Assembly (NCBI GenBank): GCA_021737145.1
Contig: JAIPEN010000002.1
Location: 186,001 to 250,000, forward strand
Source: Desulfarculaceae bacterium
Lineage (GTDB): Bacteria; Desulfobacterota; Desulfarculia; Desulfarculales; Desulfarculaceae
Reading direction: 5' to 3'
Length of the DNA stretch: 64,000 nucleotides
Shown here one piece after another: positions 1 through 8,167 of this stretch. The notes under the pieces were generated by a model. That model was not told the origin of the DNA. It was given only the letters and a program-made list of their open reading frames with translations, and did no database searches. Position 1 is the first letter of the stretch, and the number at the start of each line of letters is the position of its first letter. Position numbers and translations under genes: made by a program.

Positions 1-14
1 CCACCGGTCCGTAA

Positions 15-33
15 GCCGCGCCTTCGGCGCGGC
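15..33. other. Perfect GC hairpin at window edge
   Basis: An 8-bp perfect inverted repeat (GCCGCGCC / GGCGCGGC) around a TTC loop. It lies about 80 bp beyond the stop of the minus-strand gene that follows. There is no T-tract on either side, so it is not a convincing intrinsic terminator; it may be an extragenic palindrome. Nothing else is supported in the first 112 bases. Confidence 0.3.
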
Positions 34-112
34 CCGGGCCGGGACACCATGCCCATGGCCGCCGGGGCCGCACCCCCGGTCCCGGCGGCCCCCACCTTTT
101 GGTTCCACCGGA

Positions 113-946
113 TTATTTTTTGGGAAAAACGGCCAGGGCCGCGGGCAGGGAGCGCCGGGGCCAGGGCAGGTCTCCGGCCGTGCTGGGCCGCCCGTAGTGG
201 GCGTAGGAGAAATCGCCGTGGCGTATCTCCAGCTGGGACTCGGCCCCCCCGTCCAGGGTCATGACCTCGCGCAGGCCCAGGCCGCTGGCCTTGAGGGCCT
301 GGGCCAGCTCCCAGAGGGTGTGCCCCCCCTCGGTGACCAGCACCAGGATGCGCCCTTGCTGGTCGCTGGCCAGCGCGGTGCGGCTGGCCACCTTGGGCGA
401 GCGGCGCACCCGCACCTGGCCGAAGCGGTCCAGGAGCATCAGGGACTGGGCCGCCTGGGTGTAGGGGCTGAACTTGGGGTCAAAGGAGGTGTAGCGCAGG
501 TCGATGATGCGGGCCCGGGGCTGGCCCTGGCTCTTGGGGCCGGCCAGGAAAATGCCGTCCTGCTGGGGCACCATGGGGCTCAGGCGGCGGCCGTTGGCCA
601 ACAGATAGCCCAGGTGCCGCCCCTCCGGGGTGTATAGCCCGGCGTTGAACACGGCCAGGGCCTTGGACTCCTCTTGCCACTGCTCGGCGGTGCGGCCCTC
701 CTCGCCCTCGGGAGCGGCCAGAACCTTGAAGTCGTAACGCTGGGGGTCGATGCGCAGGATGGCCATGCCTGGGCCGCCGCTGCGGGCCGGGGCCAGGTCT
801 TGGCTAAGGGTGAACTCCAGGCCCGGGGCCAGGGAGCGCCAGCGCAGCTCCGGCGGCTTGGCCTCCCCGGCGGACCAGGCCGGCCAGGGACAGCACAGCA
901 GGCCGGCCAGCAGGGGAACCAGGGCCATGGAAGTTAAACGGAGCAT
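113..946 (-). CDS. Exported phosphodiester glycosidase (NAGPA/DUF2233-like) family protein
   Basis: A 277-residue protein with an N-terminal hydrophobic signal segment (MLRLTSMALVPLLAG...), so it is probably periplasmic or secreted. The family signature is in the C-terminal third: TLDGGAESQLEI, the LDGG-S element typical of phosphodiester glycosidase/NAGPA domains. Upstream are NAGLY and a Gly-rich stretch also usual for the fold. Relatives hydrolyse phosphodiester-linked sugars or act on exopolysaccharide; the substrate here is unknown. I chose the ATG that begins the signal peptide; a TTG 21 bases upstream is also open. It stands alone, downstream of the chemoreceptor on the same strand with about a 50-base gap. 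Confidence 0.72.
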   Translation of the reverse strand: MLRLTSMALVPLLAGLLCCPWPAWSAGEAKPPELRWRSLAPGLEFTLSQDLAPARSGGPGMAILRIDPQRYDFKVLAAPEGEEGRTAEQWQEESKALAVFNAGLYTPEGRHLGYLLANGRRLSPMVPQQDGIFLAGPKSQGQPRARIIDLRYTSFDPKFSPYTQAAQSLMLLDRFGQVRVRRSPKVASRTALASDQQGRILVLVTEGGHTLWELAQALKASGLGLREVMTLDGGAESQLEIRHGDFSYAHYGRPSTAGDLPWPRRSLPAALAVFPKK

Positions 947-998
947 GGGGAATCTTAGCCCTACCAAAGCAGGTTGACAAGCTCATCATGCGTTTAGC

Positions 999-3122
999 TT
1001 AAAATTCCTCGAAGCCTTTCAACTCGTCGTCGGCAAAGAAGTCCTCGCCCTTGGCCGGCCGGGCTTCGCCGCCCGCCTGGCCCCAGGCCGGGGCGGCCGG
1101 TTTGCGCGGCGGCGCCGGCGGGGGCAAAGCGGCCCCGCGCAGCTTGAACTGGGCCATCTGGGAGCGGAGTTGTTCGGCCACGGCGGCCATGTTTTCCGAG
1201 GCGCTGGCCGCCTCTTCCACCAGGGCCGCGTTTTGCTGCACCGACTGGTCCATCTGGGACACGGCCCGGTTGATCTCGTCGATGCCCTGGGCCTGCTCGC
1301 TGCTGGCCGCGGAGATCTCGGCCATGGTGTCGGCCACTTCCTGCACCTTGGCGATGATCTCCTCCAGCAGGCGGCCGCTCTGGTGAACCAGCTCCTCGCC
1401 CTGATCCACCTTGTTCACGGTGTCGCCGATCAGGGCCTGGATCTCCTTGGCCGCCTGGGCGCTGCGCTGGGCCAGGTTGCGCACCTCGCCGGCCACCACC
1501 GCGAAACCCCGCCCGGCCTCGCCGGCCCGGGCGGCCTCCACCGCCGCGTTGAGGGCCAGCAGGTTGGTCTGGAAGGCGATGTCGTTTACCACCCCGGTGA
1601 TGTCGGCGATCTTGCCGCTGGCCTGGCTCATCTCCCCCATGGCCTTGGTGGTCTCGTCGAGCACCTGGCCGCCCTGGCGGGCCTTTTCCGAGGCCTGGCG
1701 GGCCAACTGGTTGGCCTGGCGGCCGTTGGAGGCGTTCATCTTGACCGCGCTGGTCATCTGCTCCAGGGCGCTGGCCGTCTCCTCGATGGCGCTGGCCTGT
1801 TGCTGGGTGCGCTCGCTCAGGTCCTGGTTGCCCTGGCTTATCTGGGCGGCGCTGGCCGCCACGGTGTGGGAGGCGGCGGCCACCTCGGTGACGGTAACCG
1901 CCAGGATGTCGGTCATCTGCTGGGCGTTGGCCGCCATCTCGCCCAGCTCGTCGCCCCGGGCCAGCAGCTCGGGCGGCATCTGGCCGGTGAGGTCCTTGTC
2001 GGCCGCCTGTTTCAGCTCGCGGTTGGTGGAGCGCACCACCTTGAGCAGATTGATCGAGAACCAGCGCCCCACCCACAAGGAGAACAGCACCGCCGCCAGG
2101 ATGAGGACCGCGAAGATCATTATGGTGGAGGTGATGGCATGCACCGATTGCTGGCCCGAGATGTCGATCAGGTGCTTGGTGCCGCTCTTGATCGCGCGAA
2201 CCGTGGCCTCGAAGGTCTTGGCGCTGGCCGCGTTTACTTGCTCCAGCTTGATCCGGTCGCTGCTGAGCGAGTTGAAGCGCTGGTCGCTGTAGCCCTGGGC
2301 CTCCGCCAGGAACTTCATAAGCTGGCGGGACTCCTCGCGCGCCCGGTGCATGGTCTGGGCCAGGGCCAGGCTTTGGCCGCCCTTGGCTATGAGCTGGTTA
2401 ACCCGCGCGGCCTCCTGGTGCATCTCCTGGTGCAGGCCCTCGGCGGGGCGCAGAATATCCCGCAGCTTGGGGTCTTGGATCGTGATGTTGTAGTACCAGC
2501 GGCCGTAGGTGCAGCGGCGGGGGTCGATTTCGCCCCGGAAGGGAGTGCGGTTTTCCACCGAGTTCTTGAGGCGGTCCAGCCAGAGCAGGTGCTTGAGCAT
2601 CACCCGGTGCAAAAACAGGCCCACCGGCAGGGCGGGCTCGCCCGGCTCGGGCTGGATCATGAACATGTTCTGCTGCTGGTGCAGGGCTAAAAGCTGCTCC
2701 TGCTCCTTTTTGAGCTGTTCCGCCTGGCGGGCGGCCCGCTGCAAGAGCTCCCCCAGGACCTGGGCGGCCTGGTCCTTGCCCACGTCGGCCAGGCCGGACA
2801 CCTCGTGCCTCATGGTTTTGAAAGACTGGTCCATCCCGGCCCAGAGCTTTTCTATCTTGGCGCTGGCCGTTGCCGGGTCCAGTCCCTGGAGGCCGGCCAA
2901 GTACTGGGCCCCCAGCATGCGCAGACGGTGCAGGTCCAGCACCGCCCGGTTGGCCGACTCCAGCAGGGGCATTTCATGGCTGCGCAGGGTAACCGTGGTG
3001 GAACGGACATAGGCGTAGATGAACAGGGACCCCGCCATGCCGCAGGCGCCGATGAGCAGGGTCACCCCCACGAAGACGGTGGCCAGCTTGGCTTTGAGCC
3101 CCATACGGTTGATCCATCCCAT
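999..3122 (-). CDS. Methyl-accepting chemotaxis protein with CZB-type sensor region
   Basis: A 707-residue chemoreceptor. TM1 lies at about residues 12-37 and TM2 at about 330-353, bounding a roughly 290-residue periplasmic region. A HAMP-like segment follows, then a long cytoplasmic helical bundle with the conserved hairpin tip at about 515-550 ([20 protein letters not shown]). The periplasmic part holds a zinc-binding CZB-like signature: H178, C204 in [10 protein letters not shown]231 and H235. The extreme C-terminus, GFEEF, has aromatic residues at -4 and -1 like the CheR/CheB-docking pentapeptide NWETF. It probably signals to CheA/CheW from a metal, redox or oxidant cue. No other che genes are in the window. 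The ATG has GAGG about 8 bases upstream. Confidence 0.93.
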   Translation of the reverse strand: MGWINRMGLKAKLATVFVGVTLLIGACGMAGSLFIYAYVRSTTVTLRSHEMPLLESANRAVLDLHRLRMLGAQYLAGLQGLDPATASAKIEKLWAGMDQSFKTMRHEVSGLADVGKDQAAQVLGELLQRAARQAEQLKKEQEQLLALHQQQNMFMIQPEPGEPALPVGLFLHRVMLKHLLWLDRLKNSVENRTPFRGEIDPRRCTYGRWYYNITIQDPKLRDILRPAEGLHQEMHQEAARVNQLIAKGGQSLALAQTMHRAREESRQLMKFLAEAQGYSDQRFNSLSSDRIKLEQVNAASAKTFEATVRAIKSGTKHLIDISGQQSVHAITSTIMIFAVLILAAVLFSLWVGRWFSINLLKVVRSTNRELKQAADKDLTGQMPPELLARGDELGEMAANAQQMTDILAVTVTEVAAASHTVAASAAQISQGNQDLSERTQQQASAIEETASALEQMTSAVKMNASNGRQANQLARQASEKARQGGQVLDETTKAMGEMSQASGKIADITGVVNDIAFQTNLLALNAAVEAARAGEAGRGFAVVAGEVRNLAQRSAQAAKEIQALIGDTVNKVDQGEELVHQSGRLLEEIIAKVQEVADTMAEISAASSEQAQGIDEINRAVSQMDQSVQQNAALVEEAASASENMAAVAEQLRSQMAQFKLRGAALPPPAPPRKPAAPAWGQAGGEARPAKGEDFFADDELKGFEEF

Positions 3123-3162
3123 GATTCGCCTCGATCTGGCCGGGTGCGGCCCCGGCGGGTGT

Positions 3163-3423
3163 TCAGGCCGGCGGCTGTCCGCCGCTGGCCCCGGACCTGG
3201 TGAATATGATCTTGAGCCGCGCGGCCGCCTCGGGCTCCGAGAAGCAGGCGGTGCAGCCTCCCTCTTGGCCGCAGGCCACGGGGTCCACCGGTTCCAGGTG
3301 CACCTCGAACCCCAGGGCGCGGTACTCCTCCACCGCCTCGCTTAGGCGCGGCTCGTCGGCCATGAACTGCTTCACCCAACCCTGGGCGCTCAGTTGGGCC
3401 TCTCTCCGGGCGGAACAGGACAT
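3163..3423 (-). CDS. Small cysteine-rich protein of unknown function
   Basis: An 86-residue protein. The first half is helical and charged ([13 protein letters not shown]...). The second half has [13 protein letters not shown], a C-x5-C-x2-C cluster that could bind a metal or Fe-S centre. The start is fixed by a strong AAGGAG 5 bases before the ATG; the frame is open further upstream but lacks a better site. It lies about 40 bases upstream of the chemoreceptor on the same strand, so the two may be cotranscribed and the protein might handle the metal or redox cue sensed there (inference). I do not recognise the family. Confidence 0.65.
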   Translation of the reverse strand: MSCSARREAQLSAQGWVKQFMADEPRLSEAVEEYRALGFEVHLEPVDPVACGQEGGCTACFSEPEAAARLKIIFTRSGASGGQPPA

Positions 3424-3554
3424 GGCACTCCTTGGGCGGCTGCCGCGGCGCACAAGGCCACGGCCCGCTTGGACCATCCTAATATAACGTTGCCCGGTGG
3501 TGAAGGTCTAGTTCTTATACGGGGTTGCGGACGCGGGCCGCCAAGGGGGCGGCC

Positions 3555-3734
3555 CTAGTCCAGGCGGATTATCTTCACGCTCTTGCCCACCCATTCAGAT
3601 GGCAGATATATCCGGCCGGAGTTGGAGCTGCGCTTTACCTGCTTTTCGATCATCTCCTGGCCGAACACCTCGAACTTGACGTGACTGCGCGGGATGGAGG
3701 GGGCATTGGGCTTGGTCTTGTCGGTTCGCTGCAT
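3555..3734 (-). CDS. Small AbrB-like / DUF2080-like protein, copy 1
   Basis: A 59-residue protein ending in KRSSNSGRIYLPSEWVGKSVKIIRLD. The NSGR-IYLP-EWVG core resembles the swapped-hairpin AbrB/SpoVT DNA-binding fold and the short DUF2080 family common in archaea. It is a clear paralogue of the protein at 4446-4646: the two share FEVFG-EMIEK-VK, NSGR-YLP-EWVGK-VKIIR and an N-terminus of matching length. That match places the start at this ATG rather than a TTG 36 bases upstream. A TAGCTAC-centred inverted repeat lies upstream, so it may regulate itself. DNA binding is inferred from the fold only. Confidence 0.62.
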   Translation of the reverse strand: MQRTDKTKPNAPSIPRSHVKFEVFGQEMIEKQVKRSSNSGRIYLPSEWVGKSVKIIRLD

Positions 3735-3792
3735 TTTACCATGGCCCGTTATTGGATCCGCCGCTGCCAAAAGCGGCCTTGGATCGCTATTA

Positions 3793-3824
3793 TATAGTTA
3801 TAATATAGCTACAATTTAACTATA
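3793..3824 (-). promoter_or_regulatory. Candidate operator: inverted repeat around a TAGCTAC core
   Basis: TATAGTTA (3793-3800) and TAACTATA (3817-3824) are exact inverted repeats flanking a 16-base AT-rich spacer with TAGCTAC at 3806-3812. This AT-rich block sits just upstream of the first small AbrB-like gene in otherwise GC-rich DNA, where promoter and operator would be expected. The same GTAGCTAC-type core occurs as a perfect palindrome before the paralogous gene (4724-4737). Confidence 0.45.
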
Positions 3825-3875
3825 AACAGGCTCGCCGCGCCTGTCAACCGCCTCGATTGAATGTCAACAATTGGT

Positions 3876-3897
3876 GATATGCTTGATTGAGCATATC
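3876..3897. repeat. Inverted repeat GATATGCT-N6-AGCATATC
   Basis: An exact 8-bp inverted repeat with a 6-base loop in the space between the GNAT gene and the first AbrB-like gene. The right arm contains the decamer TTGAGCATAT, which recurs at 25638-25647 just after a good promoter. It could be a regulator-binding palindrome. It lacks a T-tract, so it is not a terminator. Confidence 0.35.
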
Positions 3898-3930
3898 CAC
3901 GGCCGGCGTGGCCCGGCCGCGGGGCGGGCA

Positions 3931-3971
3931 AAGAAAACCTCCGCCCCGTCCTGGTAAAGACGGGGCGGAGG
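3931..3971 (-). terminator. Rho-independent terminator after the GNAT gene
   Basis: A perfect 13-bp stem (CCTCCGCCCCGTC / GACGGGGCGGAGG) with an 8-base loop. Read on the minus strand, the second arm is followed by TTTTCTTT. It begins about 28 bases past the GNAT stop codon, ending that transcript before the downstream AbrB-like gene. Confidence 0.8.
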
Positions 3972-3998
3972 GGGTCGCTTGGATAGGTTGGGTGGGGT

Positions 3999-4424
3999 CT
4001 ATTTGACCAGGCGCAGGTTGATGAAGTTGCTCCGGTCGAAGCCGAGCTTCTTGAAAAAGGCCAGCATGTCGCCCGAGTCCCAGCGCACGGTGGTGTAGAT
4101 GTTGGCCACGCCGCGCTCGGCCAGGGTGGCGAAGAGCTTCTCGGCCAGGGCCGCGCCCACGCCGGCGCCCATCTCGCCCGGCTCCACTCCCACCAGCTCC
4201 AGCCAGCCGGAGAGGTCGGTGCCGAAATGCCCGATCTTGATCTCGCCCAGGATGAAGCCGGCCAGAGAGCCGTCTTTTTCGGCCACAAAGCCAAGGCGGT
4301 ACTCGTTGTCCACATGCTTGGCCAGCATGTCCATCCAGGGTTGGGGGACTTCATGCCGGGTCACATGGCCTTGGATGCGCTTGACCTCGGCCAGGTCTTC
4401 GGTTTTCATGGCGCGCAGATTCAC
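3999..4424 (-). CDS. GNAT family N-acetyltransferase
   Basis: A 141-residue single-domain acetyltransferase. The acetyl-CoA pyrophosphate-binding loop is VEPGEMGAGVGAAL (about residues 79-92; the R/Q-x-x-G-x-G/A element, here in the form GAGVGA). The usual C-terminal FKKLGF follows near residue 124. The N-terminus (MNLRAMKTEDLAEVKRIQ) is typical for the family. It probably acetylates an amino group of a small molecule or protein; the substrate is unknown. It is flanked by two paralogous AbrB-like small genes. The upstream one ends 21 bases before this start and is probably cotranscribed. A strong terminator follows. Confidence 0.85.
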   Translation of the reverse strand: MNLRAMKTEDLAEVKRIQGHVTRHEVPQPWMDMLAKHVDNEYRLGFVAEKDGSLAGFILGEIKIGHFGTDLSGWLELVGVEPGEMGAGVGAALAEKLFATLAERGVANIYTTVRWDSGDMLAFFKKLGFDRSNFINLRLVK

Positions 4425-4445
4425 GGGTTTTTCCTCGCCTTGCCT

Positions 4446-4646
4446 TTAATCTATGCGGATGATCTTGACGTTTTTGCCCACCCATTCAGGGGGCAGGTAC
4501 ACCCGGCCCGAGTTGCCGCTCTGCTTGACCTCTTTTTCGATCATCTCCTCACCGAAGACTTCGAACTTGGCCTTGTGGCGGCTCTCGGCCACAGCCTCGT
4601 CAGGGCCGGGCTTGGCCTTGGGGTTGCTTTTATCGCTTTGGCTCAT
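4446..4646 (-). CDS. Small AbrB-like / DUF2080-like protein, copy 2
   Basis: A 66-residue protein with a charged N-terminus (MSQSDKSNPKAKPGPDEAV) and a C-terminal core VKQSGNSGRVYLPPEWVGKNVKIIRID. It is paralogous to the protein at 3555-3734. The NSGR-YLP-EW pattern suggests an AbrB-like swapped-hairpin fold; antitoxins and transition-state regulators share this fold. It heads a two-gene unit with the GNAT gene. The perfect palindrome AATGTAGCTACATT lies about 80 bases upstream, which supports autoregulation (inference). An antitoxin role paired with the GNAT protein is possible but unproven. Confidence 0.65.
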   Translation of the reverse strand: MSQSDKSNPKAKPGPDEAVAESRHKAKFEVFGEEMIEKEVKQSGNSGRVYLPPEWVGKNVKIIRID

Positions 4647-4723
4647 TAAGCGGCCCTCAATGTTGGTGAAGGGGACACCAAGCGGGCCCTGAGCCCCCTG
4701 GTTTCACGCCATTTGGTACTTAA

Positions 4724-4737
4724 AATGTAGCTACATT
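4724..4737 (-). promoter_or_regulatory. Perfect 14-bp palindrome AATGTAGCTACATT
   Basis: A self-complementary 14-mer upstream of the second AbrB-like gene, inside an AT-rich patch (TACTTAAAATG...) resembling a promoter. Its GTAGCTAC centre is shared with the 3793-3824 repeat upstream of the paralogous gene, so both sites may bind the same dimeric regulator, possibly the AbrB-like proteins themselves. Confidence 0.5.
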
Positions 4738-4778
4738 GTGACGATAGGCCAGGGTTCCGGGGGTTGTCAAGCAAATAA

Positions 4779-5531
4779 TCAGGCGGTCCAGAAGCGGTGA
4801 GGGTCGAAACGTCTAATTATTTCGAGCTCTTTGGTCGTAGGCTCCGGTGTGGTTTCCACCTGGGGAGCGGTGGTGAGCTCCCAGCCGGTTTGGGCGGCAA
4901 CCTGCTCCAGGCCCACCCCCGGGTGCAGGCTGGCCAGGGTGGCCCGGCCCTGGACAAAGGTGAACACCCCCAGGGAGGTGATGAGCGCGGCCGGACCGCC
5001 CCGGTTCAGGCCCTGGCTCTCGCGCCATCCGGGCCCCTCGCCCCAGCCGGGGGAGGTGATGTAGTCCACCCGGGGCACCAGGCGGCGGAGTTCGTGGTTC
5101 ATGATGATCAGCAGGCGCCCGGCCAGGCAGGCGATGTCCGCCCCGCCCCCGGAGCCGGGCAGGCGCACCTGGCCCTTGGGCGTGTCCACTTGGTGGGTGT
5201 TCACGTTGCCCCACTGATCCACCTGGGCCCCGCCGATGAAGCCCAAATCCACCCGCCCGCCGGACAGCAGGCTCATCACCTCGTCCAGGCCGCAGACCTT
5301 GAGGGCGCGGGACTGGTTGGGGGTGTCGCCCATGGTGATGATGGGTCCCTGGGCCGGCTGGTCGCGCAGCACCCCGTTTTCAAACAGGCCCACCGCGTTC
5401 GGCGCGTGGGTCTCCTTTGCCAGCATGAAGGCCAGCAGGGGCAGGCGCATGCCCACGAAGACCACCTCGCGGTCCTGGATTTGCCGGGCCGCGGCGGAAA
5501 CCATGATCTCGCCAGGGGTGTAAGCGCTCAC
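4779..5531 (-). CDS. CoA-transferase family I, beta subunit
   Basis: A 250-residue protein of the glutaconate/3-oxoacid CoA-transferase beta class. GLFENGVL (about residue 52) holds the Glu in the position used for the acyl-glutamyl-CoA intermediate in this family. FIGGAQVDQWGNVN and LPGSGGGADIA are typical beta-subunit elements. It probably moves CoA between carboxylic acids in fatty or aromatic acid breakdown, or acts like the related IpdAB ring-cleaving hydrolases; the substrate cannot be read from sequence. The start is a GTG overlapping the alpha-subunit stop (GTGA), so translation is coupled. Both subunits are needed for activity. Confidence 0.85.
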   Translation of the reverse strand: MSAYTPGEIMVSAAARQIQDREVVFVGMRLPLLAFMLAKETHAPNAVGLFENGVLRDQPAQGPIITMGDTPNQSRALKVCGLDEVMSLLSGGRVDLGFIGGAQVDQWGNVNTHQVDTPKGQVRLPGSGGGADIACLAGRLLIIMNHELRRLVPRVDYITSPGWGEGPGWRESQGLNRGGPAALITSLGVFTFVQGRATLASLHPGVGLEQVAAQTGWELTTAPQVETTPEPTTKELEIIRRFDPHRFWTA

Positions 5532-6454
5532 CAGCCGTACTCCACCGGGGCCGTGGGCAGGCTGTGCTGGGTCGCCAGGCCGCACAGGCGGTCACTGCCC
5601 AGCTTGGCCAGATAATCCGCCCGCCCGCCGGGGCCGGTGATCCACTCGGCCAGCCACTGTTGGGCCGAGCCCTCGTCGCGGGTGGCGGCGGCATAGTCCA
5701 GATAGAACTGGTTGTCCAAATCGTAATAACCCTGCACCGGGGCCGGATGGGCCCCCCAGGGCACCTCGCACACCGCGTCCACCAGGATGCCCGGCACCAG
5801 GGTGCGGTCCGGGTCGCGGCGGATCACCTCGCTGTCCACCAGCTCCTCGCAGGTGAGCAGGACCCGTTTGGAGGCCATGGCCGCCTGGCGGGTGAAGCCG
5901 GTGGCTCCCCAGCCCTGGCCGTTGCCCTGGGCGTCGGCCCGCTGCACGTGGATCAGGGCCACCTCCGGGTTCAGGGCCTTGATGGCCAACAGCTCCTGGC
6001 CGGAGTGGGGGCAGGTGATCTTCTTGAAGTGGGGGTTGTCTCGCACCATGTCGCTGCCCAGGGGCGAGCGCCCCACGGCCATCGGCAGGCCCCGGGCCCC
6101 GGCCTCCAGGGCCAGGGTGATGGAGAAGTTGCTGTGGTCGATCACCTCCAGGGGGCGGGGGCGGCTTTGCTCCACCGCGCGGCGGAAGTTGTAGCCGATG
6201 CCGGTGGACACGTTGCCCACCCAGGCCGCGACGACCCGCTGGGCCAGGCCGGCGGCGATGATCTGGTCAAAGCTGATGTTGGAGATGGGGGCGATGAGGG
6301 TGAGGGGGCCGATCTTCTGGCGGATGAGCTCGTGGGCCGCGGCATAGGGGATCATGCCCTCCAGGCCGCAGGACAGGGCCACCGCGTCGCCCGGGCGCAC
6401 CAGGCGGGCCACCGCATCGGGCAGATCACATACTTTATCGCTGGGTTTGGCCAT
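5528..6454 (-). CDS. CoA-transferase family I, alpha subunit
   Basis: A 308-residue alpha subunit resembling GctA/IpdA. It has a short N-terminal lead (DAVARLVRPGDAVALSCG), the central VRDNPHFKKITCPHSGQELLAIKALNPEVALIHVQRADAQGN block characteristic of these proteins, and a C-terminal half containing VPGILVDAVCEVPWGAHP. That last element is the EVP-GAHP signature next to the CoA site. It pairs with the beta subunit, whose GTG overlaps this stop codon. The start is an ATG. The pair stands alone, so it may serve a catabolic acyl-CoA route whose other genes lie elsewhere; the enoyl-CoA hydratase at 23 kb is the only other acyl-CoA gene seen. Confidence 0.86.
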   Translation of the reverse strand: MAKPSDKVCDLPDAVARLVRPGDAVALSCGLEGMIPYAAAHELIRQKIGPLTLIAPISNISFDQIIAAGLAQRVVAAWVGNVSTGIGYNFRRAVEQSRPRPLEVIDHSNFSITLALEAGARGLPMAVGRSPLGSDMVRDNPHFKKITCPHSGQELLAIKALNPEVALIHVQRADAQGNGQGWGATGFTRQAAMASKRVLLTCEELVDSEVIRRDPDRTLVPGILVDAVCEVPWGAHPAPVQGYYDLDNQFYLDYAAATRDEGSAQQWLAEWITGPGGRADYLAKLGSDRLCGLATQHSLPTAPVEYGW

Positions 6455-6519
6455 GCGCCCCCTTGCTGATCAGGCAGCTAACATGCATAGCAGATAAGGG
6501 CTCAGCTCCACAAGACGGG

Positions 6520-7227
6520 CTATAGGAACTCCCGGCCCGCGTCCTGGTCTTCGCGCGCCACTTTTTTGAGCAGGGGGGCGGCCTCGTCCATCACCCGCCG
6601 CACCGGGCGGGGCCTGGGGCCGGGCTGGTCCAGGCCCATCTTGGCGGCCTTGAGGGGCCGGAAGCTCAGGGCCTCGGCGCTGAGCATCTTTTCCTTGGCC
6701 GTGAAGTTCACCCCCAGGATCTTGCGGCGCTGAAGCTCCACCGGGTCCAGGGAGCGCAAGTAGGACGAGAGCATCATCAGGTCGTGGTTGGACTCGAAAA
6801 TAAGGATGTCCTGGTTAACCTCCTCCATCAGGTCCAGGGCCTTGAGCCGTTCGGCCTCCAGGGCCTCGGCCTCGTCCACCAGGCCCTGATACAGGCCCTT
6901 GATCAGGCTGGCGTAGCGGGCGCCCCTGGTCAGGCCCCGGATGCGGGCCAGGCCCACGGCCGGGGCGGCCAGGTCGACCCCATGGGGGGAGGGCGGGTCC
7001 AGCCCGGCGATGGCGAAAAACTCCTCCCAGGCCTCCCGCCGGCCCAGGGCCCGCCCCAGCAGGGCGCGGTGACGCTCCCACAGGCTAAGGCCCCCCAGCC
7101 AGGCGCTGGCCGCCTCGGTGACAAGGAGGATCTCCTCCTCCACGATGCGCCGCTCGCGGAAGTAGTTCTGGATGATCTCCTGCTTGACCGCCTGTTGCAG
7201 GGCCTGGATGAATTGTTCGTCCGCCAT
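6520..7227 (-). CDS. Conserved-looking helical protein of unknown function
   Basis: A 235-residue cytoplasmic protein. Residues 1-40 are strongly helical and acidic (QAVKQEIIQNYFRERRIVEEEILLVTEAA). The middle is Leu/Ala rich, with a predicted helical hairpin near LVDEAEALEAERLKALDLMEEVNQDILIFESNHDLMML. The C-terminus is basic and proline-rich (GPRPRPVRRVMDEAAPLLKKV). No signal peptide, membrane segment or catalytic motif is visible and I do not recognise the family. The reading frame runs on upstream, but that part is antisense to nadK; the ATG at 7227 fits the divergent layout with nadK, 75 bases away. Confidence 0.55.
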   Translation of the reverse strand: MADEQFIQALQQAVKQEIIQNYFRERRIVEEEILLVTEAASAWLGGLSLWERHRALLGRALGRREAWEEFFAIAGLDPPSPHGVDLAAPAVGLARIRGLTRGARYASLIKGLYQGLVDEAEALEAERLKALDLMEEVNQDILIFESNHDLMMLSSYLRSLDPVELQRRKILGVNFTAKEKMLSAEALSFRPLKAAKMGLDQPGPRPRPVRRVMDEAAPLLKKVAREDQDAGREFL

Positions 7228-7302
7228 GTTGTGCCGTCCGTTTTGGCCTATTTGCTTGTGGGCGGGGACGCTTTTTGCTAGCTTTCCCTCAAGGAGTAAA
7301 CC

Positions 7303-8157
7303 ATGCCCCACGTTACCATAATCTGCAAGGCCCATACGCCGGCCGCCCGGGAGCAGGCCGAGGGTCTTGGGGCCTGGCTCACCGAGCGCGGCTCCAGCGC
7401 CCTGATCCTGGAGGCCCGGGGGGGCGAGCCCGGCGCGGGCAACGGCCCGGAGAGCCCCTTGCCCCCGGACACCAACCTGGTGGTGGTCTTGGGCGGGGAC
7501 GGCACCATGCTGGGCGCGGTGCGCCAGGTGGTGGCCGCCGGCCTGGAGGCGGTGCCGGTGCTGGGGGTCAATCTGGGGGGCCTGGGTTTCCTCACCGCCC
7601 TGGGGCCCGAGGAGCTGCTGCCGGCCATGGCCAAGGTGCTGGAGGGCCACTACTCGGCGCCGCAGAGGCTTATGCTCGACGCCGAGGTGCGCCGGGGCGG
7701 AGAGTTGATCGAGCGCTTCACCGCGCTCAACGACCTGGTTATCAACAAGGCGGCCCTGGCCCGCATCGTGGAGCTGAACGCCTCGGTGGACGGCCACGGC
7801 CTGACCACCTTCAAGGCCGACGGCCTGATTATCTCCACCCCCACCGGCTCCACGGCCTACAACCTCTCGGCCGGGGGCCCCATCTGCCATCCGGCCCTGA
7901 ACTGCATCGTGGTTAGCCCCATCTGCTCCTTCGCCCTGACCAACCGTCCCCTGTTGCTGGGGCCCCAGATGGTGCTCTCGGTCACCCTGGGCGGGCGGGC
8001 CGGGGACACCACCCTGACCTGCGACGGCCAGGTGGGCCTGATGCTGGAGCCCGGCGACCAGGTCAGCTTCCAGCGCTCGGCCCACAGCGTGCGCCTGGTG
8101 GAATCGCCTTTCCGCGACTACTTCGAGATTCTTCGCACCAAATTACGCTGGGGTTGA
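7303..8157 (+). CDS. nadK: NAD kinase
   Basis: A 284-residue enzyme that makes NADP+ from NAD+ and ATP (or polyphosphate). The GGDGTML motif at residues 64-70 binds the phosphate donor, NLGGLGFLT follows near 90, and DGLIISTPTGSTAYNLSAGGP (about 165-185) is the conserved NAD-binding region. Length is normal for bacterial NadK. AAGGAG sits 7 bases before the ATG. It converges with the histidine kinase gene, whose stop is 11 bases away, and diverges from the 6520-7227 gene. Confidence 0.96.
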   Translation: MPHVTIICKAHTPAAREQAEGLGAWLTERGSSALILEARGGEPGAGNGPESPLPPDTNLVVVLGGDGTMLGAVRQVVAAGLEAVPVLGVNLGGLGFLTALGPEELLPAMAKVLEGHYSAPQRLMLDAEVRRGGELIERFTALNDLVINKAALARIVELNASVDGHGLTTFKADGLIISTPTGSTAYNLSAGGPICHPALNCIVVSPICSFALTNRPLLLGPQMVLSVTLGGRAGDTTLTCDGQVGLMLEPGDQVSFQRSAHSVRLVESPFRDYFEILRTKLRWG

Positions 8158-8167
8158 GCGGCCCTGC

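Noticed and set aside
1170-2690. 506-residue plus-strand open frame
   Set aside because: Antisense to the chemoreceptor, with low-complexity composition. The chemoreceptor frame has all expected domains.
7228-8085. Long minus-strand open frame extending the 6520 gene to 521 residues
   Set aside because: This part is antisense to nadK, whose motifs are unmistakable. Protein-like features appear only after the ATG at 7227.
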